From positions 1 to 6,374 of the forward strand of contig JAMCSN010000034.1 of NCBI GenBank assembly GCA_023381535.1: a DNA stretch of 6,374 nt. The letters are read 5' to 3'. This document shows, one piece after another, positions 1-4,911 of this stretch. Every line of letters begins with the position of its first letter. Positions within the stretch are counted from its first letter, which is position 1. The translations under genes and the position numbers were made by a program. The stretch comes from Bacteroidota bacterium (GTDB lineage Bacteria > Bacteroidota > Ignavibacteria > Ignavibacteriales > Melioribacteraceae). The notes beneath the pieces were generated by a model that saw only the letters and a list, made by a program, of their open reading frames with translations, had not been told where the DNA came from and did no database searches.

Positions 1-1000
1 GTGAGTTAATCAGCAGCTCAGTCTTGTTTGCCAAATCTTTTGCATTCTTATTTTGAAATAGATAAGAAGTAACGCCGTCAACTGCAATTTCCAAAACGCC
101 TTCGGAGTTTGAGCACACCGAAGGTTTTCCCATGCTCATTGCTTCGGCAAGCGCCATTCCGAACGCTTCAGCGTGTGAAGGAAATGCAAAAATATCCATC
201 GCGGCTAAAACTTGCGGCACGTCAGCACGGTATCCGGTAAAAATAATTTTGTTAATCAATCCATTCTCTGCGGCAAGTATTTTTATATCTGCAGCATAAC
301 TGTCTTCGCCCATGCTCGGTTCGCCGACAATCATAAAACGAAGGTGGCTGAATTTGCGGCTTAAATGTTTTGCAGCAGAAAGAAATTCTTCATGACCCTT
401 ACCTGGGCTGAACCGCCCGCTCATTCCGATCAACAACTCGTCATCACTAATGCCGAATTCTTTGCGAATCATCTTCCCTTTGACTTTTGCGGGGTTAAAT
501 CTTTCCGTGTCAATTGAATCATACAATAATAGTACGCGCGCTTCATCAAGCGGGGTAGTTTGCAGCAAGTTCGATTTAATTACGCGGCTGATCGCAAACG
601 CAACGTTCACGTGTTTGTAAATCCAACGGTGGAAAAAATCTTTCTTGTTGATAAACGACCCGACATGTTTCGTCATTACAAGAGGAGTTTTGCACGAAGT
701 AAGCCGTAACGCCGGAACGATAAGCCATAAATCTTTGGACGATTCGGCGTGGATTAAATCAAATTTATTTCCACGGATTAGTTTATTCAATCTATAAAGA
801 CTGGCAGGAGTAAAATATTTCCCAAAATTAAAAGCATGCACTTTTATTCTATGTTTTATGGCTTCAATGTGAAGTCTGGAATTTGGCGAACACAATAATT
901 CAACATCAATACCGGCATCTATCAGAGTGCGTGCGGTATTAAGCGAATACATTTCCATGCCTCCCCAACTTTTGGAAAGACAGCTATGCAATACTTTCAT
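1..1000 (-). CDS. GT4-family (GT-B fold) glycosyltransferase, C-terminus cut by window edge
   Basis: This frame stays open for 333 codons from the ATG at 1000-998 to the left edge, so the C-terminus is missing. By family knowledge it transfers a sugar from an activated donor to an envelope glycan, glycolipid or other acceptor at the cytoplasmic face of the membrane; donor and acceptor cannot be read from sequence. The N-terminus (MKVLHSCLSKSWGGME) carries the first beta strand and a Gly-Gly loop (residues 13-14) typical of GT-B enzymes. The C-terminal domain begins near the SGRFSPGKG motif (194-202), whose R196 and K201 match the conserved basic pair that contacts donor phosphates. E278 and E286 form the E-x7-E motif of GT4 enzymes within SHAEAFGMALAEAMSMGKPS. 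There is no signal peptide. Family members usually have 350-400 residues, so perhaps 20-60 are missing. The start overlaps the SpoIID-like stop as ATGA, and only a weak AGAAAG lies upstream, which fits coupled translation. Confidence 0.93.
   Translation of the reverse strand, partial: MKVLHSCLSKSWGGMEMYSLNTARTLIDAGIDVELLCSPNSRLHIEAIKHRIKVHAFNFGKYFTPASLYRLNKLIRGNKFDLIHAESSKDLWLIVPALRLTSCKTPLVMTKHVGSFINKKDFFHRWIYKHVNVAFAISRVIKSNLLQTTPLDEARVLLLYDSIDTERFNPAKVKGKMIRKEFGISDDELLIGMSGRFSPGKGHEEFLSAAKHLSRKFSHLRFMIVGEPSMGEDSYAADIKILAAENGLINKIIFTGYRADVPQVLAAMDIFAFPSHAEAFGMALAEAMSMGKPSVCSNSEGVLEIAVDGVTSYLFQNKNAKDLANKTELLINS
997..1000 (-). other. ATGA stop-start overlap joining two genes
   Basis: On the minus strand the last SpoIID-like codons read TCA TGA, and the ATG of the glycosyltransferase uses the A and T before this TGA plus its G, giving ATGA. 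Such overlaps usually indicate one mRNA and termination-reinitiation of ribosomes, so the two products are probably made in linked amounts. Confidence 0.9.
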
Positions 1001-2322
1001 GAATAGACTTTCTGAATTTTTGTTTTTTGAAAATAGTGTGTTAATATTTCATCAAAAGAGTAGCCGAGCTCGCCCATCACAGCGGCGCCGATTTGGCAAA
1101 GCCCAACTCCGTGTCCCCATCCGGCTCCGTCGAGGATAAATTTTCCGGGAACGTCATCAACAACATTTTCCTTTGTTACAATGAATGCGGAGCTGTATAA
1201 ATGAGTGGGGGAAAGCGCTTTCCTTATTGCCAGTTCTTTGCCGATGATTAGTGTTTTGTTTGTCCCAACAATTTTAAGTCTGATGATTCTGCCGGAGAAA
1301 CCTCTTTCGATCGGAACTAAATCTTTGATCTGCCCGAAATCAATTTTGGTTTTGCTTCGTATCAAGTGCGAAATTTCATCTTGTGAATACTCAACCTTCC
1401 AACGGAAGAAGTCGCTCGTCGATTGATCGAAATCAACCAAGACTTGCGAAAGTATTTTTTTATCCGAAGTATTGCAGAAAGAATTTGGATTGCTTCTAAC
1501 CCAATGTTCGAATGACTTTTCTTGTTGCAAATCGATTTCTGTTCCCTCGGGTTCGAATTTATAATCTATCACGGAGGACAAGTATTCGTGTTTCTCCGGC
1601 TCCCAGACGTTTTCAAAAGATTCTGTAACGCCGCCGCAGCATTTTGAATAACGCGCGTCGCAAATTTTATCGTTGTGTGTCAGCACAAGTCCCCGCGTTT
1701 CGGAAATTGCATTCACGGATGCTTCGTTTACAATTCTTGTTACGCCCTGATATCTTTGGCAATGGTCGTCGGCGCAAAAATCATATTCCTTGTGATCTTC
1801 TCTATCGTACCACCGGATAATTTCTTCATCACCGATTGTTTCCGAAACTGCTTTTCTATTTTTCTTTTCCAACTGAGCTAACAGCCAGCCGCGGGAAACA
1901 ATTGCGTGCGCTTTCAAAAGTTCCGGCGAACTGTTCGCGCTCATCTCGGATGAAATAACACTCGTCAAATATTCTTCGATCGGCAGCATATTGACCGCGG
2001 TTATGTTTTCATTTTCGCGGATGAGCTTTAACGATCCTCTGAACCGCTGGTTTTCTTTTTTCTGCCAGTGAAAATCTTTTCCTATCATAACATTTCTCAG
2101 CAAGAACGATTCCGTTTCAAGATCATTCGGCACGAAAACAATTTCCTTGCCGCTAAAAATTTCTTTTGATTCCTGTTGAATCGAAATACCGCCTCCGGCA
2201 CTTTTCGCTTTGAATTTTCCGCTGAAATGTTTGTTCAATCCCGGAGAAAGAAACTCTCCGTAGAGATCAAACAAAATTTCCTTTTCGGAAAGTATCCCGA
2301 TATTCACGTTTGGTTCTTTCAT
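997..2322 (-). CDS. SpoIID/LytB-domain protein (putative peptidoglycan lytic transglycosylase or amidase enhancer)
   Basis: The 441-residue protein has the landmarks of the SpoIID/LytB family. These are LPIEEYL (113-119), the SSEMSANSSPELLKAHA segment (124-140) with E126 at the place of the SpoIID catalytic glutamate, SKCCGG (226-231), and a C-terminal GWGHGVGLCQIGA motif (401-413). H177, C183, H187 and C188 form a His/Cys cluster resembling the zinc site described for clostridial SpoIID. In sporulators SpoIID cleaves glycan strands stripped of stem peptides during engulfment; homologues occur in non-sporulating bacteria with little-known roles. Residues 1-100 form an N-terminal extension that makes it longer than a typical SpoIID of about 340 residues. 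The N-terminus (MKEPNVNIGILSEKEI) is not a signal peptide, and an in-frame TGA directly precedes the ATG, so the reading frame cannot extend upstream. AGGGA lies 10 nt before the ATG. It is followed by the glycosyltransferase with a 4-nt overlap. Family assignment is firm; enzymatic activity and location are inference. Confidence 0.93.
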   Translation of the reverse strand: MKEPNVNIGILSEKEILFDLYGEFLSPGLNKHFSGKFKAKSAGGGISIQQESKEIFSGKEIVFVPNDLETESFLLRNVMIGKDFHWQKKENQRFRGSLKLIRENENITAVNMLPIEEYLTSVISSEMSANSSPELLKAHAIVSRGWLLAQLEKKNRKAVSETIGDEEIIRWYDREDHKEYDFCADDHCQRYQGVTRIVNEASVNAISETRGLVLTHNDKICDARYSKCCGGVTESFENVWEPEKHEYLSSVIDYKFEPEGTEIDLQQEKSFEHWVRSNPNSFCNTSDKKILSQVLVDFDQSTSDFFRWKVEYSQDEISHLIRSKTKIDFGQIKDLVPIERGFSGRIIRLKIVGTNKTLIIGKELAIRKALSPTHLYSSAFIVTKENVVDDVPGKFILDGAGWGHGVGLCQIGAAVMGELGYSFDEILTHYFQKTKIQKVYS

Positions 2323-2353
2323 TCAAAATGATTCCCTGTTGTTTAGTCACAAT

Positions 2354-2394
2354 TCAGCGCTGCAAGGTTTAATCGATAACAACACTCAGCGCTG
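2354..2394. repeat. Twin copies of palindromic CAGCGCTG, candidate operator pair
   Basis: TCAGCGCTG occurs at 2354-2362 and again at 2386-2394. The core CAGCGCTG is its own reverse complement, and the shared word extends to TCAGCGCTG[CG]AA. The copies start 32 bp apart, about three turns of B-DNA, so dimers bound at both would lie on the same face. They sit between the divergent SpoIID-like gene (start 2322) and trhO (start 2526), nearer the former, where an operator would be expected. No regulator gene is in the window, so the role is inferred from symmetry, spacing and position only. Confidence 0.45.
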
Positions 2395-2507
2395 GAAAAT
2401 AAATGTTAACTGCTTCCGATTATTTTTGACGCATGAACCGCCACTTTGATTTTCGGCTAAAAATAAGATTTATTATCTTTAATTAATAGTTTTTTGCGAT
2501 TTCTGAT

Positions 2508-2517
2508 AAGAAGGTGA
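2508..2517 (+). promoter_or_regulatory. Ribosome binding site that fixes the trhO start
   Basis: AAGAAGGTGA is a good Shine-Dalgarno match that ends 8 nt before the ATG at 2526. An in-frame GTG at 2514 lies inside this motif, so it is very unlikely to be the start even though it gives a slightly longer reading frame. Confidence 0.8.
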
Positions 2518-2525
2518 TTTCTATT

Positions 2526-3410
2526 ATGAAATTTAAGGTTTTACTCTTTTATAAATACGTAAAATTTCGGGAACCGGGCAGGTTCCAAGAAGAACATTTA
2601 AAATTTTGCGAAGCGAACGACATCAAAGGACGGGTTTGGATCTCCGACGAAGGGATCAATGCAACGGTATCCGGCGCGATTGAAAACATAGAAAGATATA
2701 AATCGGAAATTAGAAAGTACCCGGAGTTCAGCGATATCTGGTTCAAGGAAGACGAGCACAACGAACACGCGTTCCGTAAAATTCACGTGCGTCTGAAAAA
2801 AGAAATTGTAAACGCAAGTTTCGGAGAAGTTGATCTTTCTAAAACGGCGCGGCGGCTGAAACCGGAAGAGCTTAATCAATTTTATGAAAGCGGAAAAGAT
2901 TTTGTAATCGTTGATGCGCGTAACGATTATGAAAGTATTATCGGAAAATTTAAGAATGCCATCACGCCAAAGATGGATACTTTCCGCGACTGGCCAAAAG
3001 TTGTTGAAGAACTGAAAGAGTTCAAGGACAAAACTATTGTTACTTACTGCACCGGCGGTATTAGATGCGAAAAAGCTTCCGCGCTTTTAGTTGAGAACGG
3101 ATTCAAAGATGTTTACCAGATGGACGGCGGAATTTGGAACTACATTACACAACATCCCGACAAATACTGGGAGGGCAGCGTTTTTGTTTTTGATGAGCGC
3201 CGCATCGTTACGCCGAACACAAAAGAAGAAATCAAACATATCGGTAAATGTTATTACTGCGGCAAACCGACTTCCTACTATATAAACTGCCACAACCAGG
3301 ACTGTGATAAAATGCTTCTTACTTGCGACGAATGTAAGGTTGAAAACGATTACTGCTGTTCCGACAAATGCCGGCAGGCGCCGAACAGAAGAAAAATTTA
3401 TCATGGGTGA
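2526..3410 (+). CDS. trhO: tRNA uridine(34) hydroxylase, rhodanese family
   Basis: TrhO (YceA) carries out oxygen-dependent hydroxylation of uridine 34 in the tRNA wobble position, giving 5-hydroxyuridine, the precursor of cmo5U or mo5U; it acts in the cytosol. From the ATG at 2526 the protein has 294 residues. The N-terminal domain (about 1-95) contains the conserved GRVWISDEGINATVSG region. A rhodanese domain follows (about 120-215) with VDARNDYE (129-136) and the active loop YCTGGIRCEKA, where C175 is the expected catalytic cysteine and C181 is the second loop cysteine. The C-terminal region has nine cysteines (C242, C245, C255, C260, C267, C270, C277, C278, C282), as usual for this family, probably binding metal. 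Bacterial homologues commonly run somewhat longer than 300 residues; this is a compact but complete form. It is divergent from the SpoIID-like gene and convergent with the isomerase gene, so it is probably transcribed alone. The family match is close to diagnostic. Confidence 0.96.
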   Translation: MKFKVLLFYKYVKFREPGRFQEEHLKFCEANDIKGRVWISDEGINATVSGAIENIERYKSEIRKYPEFSDIWFKEDEHNEHAFRKIHVRLKKEIVNASFGEVDLSKTARRLKPEELNQFYESGKDFVIVDARNDYESIIGKFKNAITPKMDTFRDWPKVVEELKEFKDKTIVTYCTGGIRCEKASALLVENGFKDVYQMDGGIWNYITQHPDKYWEGSVFVFDERRIVTPNTKEEIKHIGKCYYCGKPTSYYINCHNQDCDKMLLTCDECKVENDYCCSDKCRQAPNRRKIYHG

Positions 3411-3444
3411 AGATGCCGTTTGTGGCTTTTTATATTTTCTTTTT

Positions 3445-3468
3445 GTGTCGAGGAATGGTCCTCGACAC
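3445..3468. repeat. Perfect 10-bp hairpin in a convergent spacer
   Basis: GTGTCGAGGA (3445-3454) and TCCTCGACAC (3459-3468) are exact reverse complements around the loop ATGG. It lies 35 bases after the trhO stop. On the plus strand the T-rich tract (3427-3444) precedes the hairpin and CCCCAATAA follows it; on the minus strand A-rich sequence follows. Neither orientation is a textbook intrinsic terminator. It could still stop or stabilise transcripts from both converging genes, or be one copy of a dispersed palindrome. Confidence 0.55.
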
Positions 3469-3475
3469 CCCAATA

Positions 3476-3497
3476 ATGAAACTCAATATGAGTTCAT
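3476..3497. repeat. Imperfect hairpin with one bulged base
   Basis: ATGAAACTC (3476-3484) pairs with GAGTTCAT (3490-3497) around AATAT, leaving one unpaired A. It is part of the hairpin-rich spacer between trhO and the isomerase gene. It is AT-rich and may be chance. Confidence 0.3.
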
Positions 3498-3526
3498 AAT
3501 TGATTACGATATGATGTAAGCCCCCG

Positions 3527-3572
3527 CACCGTGGTCGGTGAAAATATAGAGTGAAACACGTCGTCTGTTTCA
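3527..3572. repeat. Two short adjacent hairpins in the same spacer
   Basis: CACCG (3527-3531) pairs with CGGTG (3536-3540) around TGGT. TGAAACA (3552-3558) pairs with TGTTTCA (3566-3572) around CGTCGTC. No T-run follows either one in either direction. The arms are exact but short, so they are reported as potential structure only. Confidence 0.35.
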
Positions 3573-3596
3573 AACCTTCTTTGATATCGCAATTTG

Positions 3597-3612
3597 TGAT
3601 GTCAAAACATCA
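3597..3612. repeat. 6-bp hairpin overlapping the isomerase stop codon
   Basis: TGATGT (3597-3602) and ACATCA (3607-3612) are exact complements around CAAA. Read on the minus strand the stem starts with the TGA stop of the isomerase gene (3612-3610). It lacks a following U-run, so it is not a convincing terminator. Its position at the 3' end of the mRNA is the only functional hint. Confidence 0.3.
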
Positions 3613-4716
3613 TTTCAATATTTCAATCTCATAAACCAGACTTGTATTTGGAGGAATTACGACATACTTTTTTCCATCCGAACGTTTACCTAACACAACA
3701 TCTTCTCCATAAGCACCTTTTGATAAAGCAATAATTTTTCTTTTCTCTCCCTTTTTCATATCAACAAGAATTTCATCAAGAGCCGGATTAATTTTTGTTT
3801 TGCCAACTATGTATTCAAATGTTTCGGGAGATTCAATTATATCCGGTTTTCCATCAGATTTAGTGCTTGCAAATTCCTTGGTTCCCAACAAAAACTTACC
3901 TTTGTACTTAACAATAAGAATTGATCCATCATATGGCTTATTGTCCGTTCCCTCTTTTTCAATAATATATTTTATTCCGCTAGCGGTTTCCGCCGCATTG
4001 GGCATAATGTTTTTTAGAGCTTGAATTTCATCACTCATTCTTTTTTCGTTATCCATTTTAACTTTTTCTTTTGCATCATCTACCATTTTTTTAAATGATT
4101 CATCCGTCACCATAAAATTATTTGCGTCTTTTCCGATGCGTGTAATCGTAACACTTTTGATCGTGTCGCCTTGAACAATTTTATTTACAATGTCCATTCC
4201 TTCAACAACAACGCCGAATATGGTATACCTTCCGTCAAGATGTGGATAATCTGATAGAGTAATGAAGAATTGGCTTCCGTTTGTATGCGGGCCTGCATTT
4301 GCCATCCCAAGTATTCCAGCTTTGTTGTATGATAAACCCGGAAAAATTTCATTTGGAAATTCATATCCAGGTCCTTCTAAAGTATCTTTAACGGCGGGCA
4401 TACCGGATTGAATAACAAATCCGGGAACAACGCGATGCCAGACGCTTCCGTTGAAATATGGTTTGCCTTCCGGCAGAGCATCGTTCTTAATCGTTCCTTC
4501 TGCGAGTCCGACAAAATTAGCCACCGTCATAGGAACATTTTGATAATATAGCGAGAGTGTAATTCTTCCCTTGTTCGTATTAAGATCGGCATAAATACCA
4601 TCGGGAACAAATTTATCTATCTCACTAATTTTTTTAACAACGGGAGTCTGCTGGGGCAATACAGTTGCTGTAATAACAAAAAGAAAAAAAATTGGTATTA
4701 AGTACGTTCGTTTCAT
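3610..4716 (-). CDS. Exported dual-domain peptidyl-prolyl isomerase (cyclophilin + FKBP-like)
   Basis: The 368-residue protein would catalyse cis-trans isomerisation of prolyl bonds and assist folding outside the cytoplasm. It opens with a signal-peptide-like segment (MKRTYLIPIFFLFVITATVL, then polar residues) without a lipobox cysteine, suggesting a periplasmic protein. The cyclophilin domain (about 38-195) keeps core active-site residues: WHRVVPGFVIQSG (93-105) with R95, F100 and Q103, then GMANAGPHTNGSQFF (137-151) and PHLDGRYTIFG (158-168). H159 replaces the tryptophan of human cyclophilin A, as is common in bacterial forms. A charged linker (about 205-240) leads to an FKBP-like domain (about 245-368) with VKYKGKFLLGTKEF, MKKGEKRK, AYG (335-337) and VIPPNTSLVYEIEIL. 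In that pocket A283 stands where FKBPs usually have Asp (FD) and L313 where they often have Trp. AAGAGA lies shortly before the start. The gene is divergent from the barrel protein gene, a plausible folding client. Confidence 0.93.
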   Translation of the reverse strand: MKRTYLIPIFFLFVITATVLPQQTPVVKKISEIDKFVPDGIYADLNTNKGRITLSLYYQNVPMTVANFVGLAEGTIKNDALPEGKPYFNGSVWHRVVPGFVIQSGMPAVKDTLEGPGYEFPNEIFPGLSYNKAGILGMANAGPHTNGSQFFITLSDYPHLDGRYTIFGVVVEGMDIVNKIVQGDTIKSVTITRIGKDANNFMVTDESFKKMVDDAKEKVKMDNEKRMSDEIQALKNIMPNAAETASGIKYIIEKEGTDNKPYDGSILIVKYKGKFLLGTKEFASTKSDGKPDIIESPETFEYIVGKTKINPALDEILVDMKKGEKRKIIALSKGAYGEDVVLGKRSDGKKYVVIPPNTSLVYEIEILK

Positions 4717-4746
4717 AAAATGTCTCTTGGTTTCTAATTGGAAATT

Positions 4747-4771
4747 TTCGCTACAAAATACATAAAGCGAA
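4747..4771. promoter_or_regulatory. Inverted repeat upstream of the isomerase gene
   Basis: TTCGCT (4747-4752) and AGCGAA (4766-4771) are exact inverted copies separated by 13 bp, 31 bases before the isomerase ATG. It could be an operator half-site pair or a 5'-UTR hairpin. On the minus strand the spacer and its flank contain TATGTATTTTG, which approaches the TAnnTTTG -7 element of Bacteroidota but lacks one base. The arms are short, so confidence is low. Confidence 0.3.
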
Positions 4772-4855
4772 TATTCAAAAAAAAATTTAATTAAGGACTG
4801 AAAATTTCTCCCGTAAAAGGGGACAGAACAGTTTTGACAGTACCAAAATAAACCA

Positions 4856-4884
4856 TTGACAAGATAGGCATCCCATCATAAATT
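4856..4884 (+). promoter_or_regulatory. Sigma70-like promoter for the beta-barrel gene
   Basis: TTGACA (4856-4861) is a perfect -35 hexamer, followed after 17 bp by TAAATT (4879-4884), a 4/6 match to the -10 consensus. Transcription would begin about 20 bases before the ribosome binding site, leaving a short leader to the ATG at 4912. A second TTGACA lies 22 bp upstream (4834-4839), in phase by two helical turns, but no good -10 stands at the right distance from it. If the host is of the Bacteroidota proper, whose vegetative promoters differ (TTG / TAnnTTTG), this match would be less telling. Confidence 0.5.
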
Positions 4885-4900
4885 AAAGTTGTATTTTTTG

Positions 4901-4906
4901 AGGAGG
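4901..4906 (+). promoter_or_regulatory. Strong Shine-Dalgarno site for the beta-barrel gene
   Basis: AGGAGG stands 5 nt before the ATG at 4912. It is the best ribosome binding site in the window and settles the start; the ATG at 4907 is out of frame and hits TGA after two codons. It suggests high expression, as expected for an abundant outer-membrane protein. Confidence 0.85.
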
Positions 4907-4911
4907 ATGTT

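Noticed and set aside
927..1881. Plus-strand open frames of 68-73 codons across the SpoIID-like gene
   Set aside because: They lie opposite a long gene with many conserved motifs and have no supporting start signals.
2446..2481. TTG (2446-2448) with TATCTTTA (2474-2481) as a Bacteroidota-type promoter of trhO
   Set aside because: The -7 element has one mismatch and the 25-bp gap is longer than usual, so the pairing is not convincing in such AT-rich sequence.
3415..3444. GCC-GTTTGT-GGC followed by a T-rich tract, as an intrinsic terminator of trhO
   Set aside because: The stem has only three pairs before a T-T mismatch, too weak to call, although the T-tract is suggestive.
3087..3519. Open frames on both strands over the 3' end of trhO and the spacer (3087-3473 minus; 3091-3285 and 3304-3519 plus)
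   Set aside because: They overlap the clearly real TrhO C-terminus in other frames, show no family resemblance and lack good ribosome binding sites.
4797..4830. CTCCCGTAAAAGGGGACAGAACAG stretch considered as a transposon or repeat end
   Set aside because: No matching inverted copy or target duplication is visible in the window and the internal stem is only three to four pairs.
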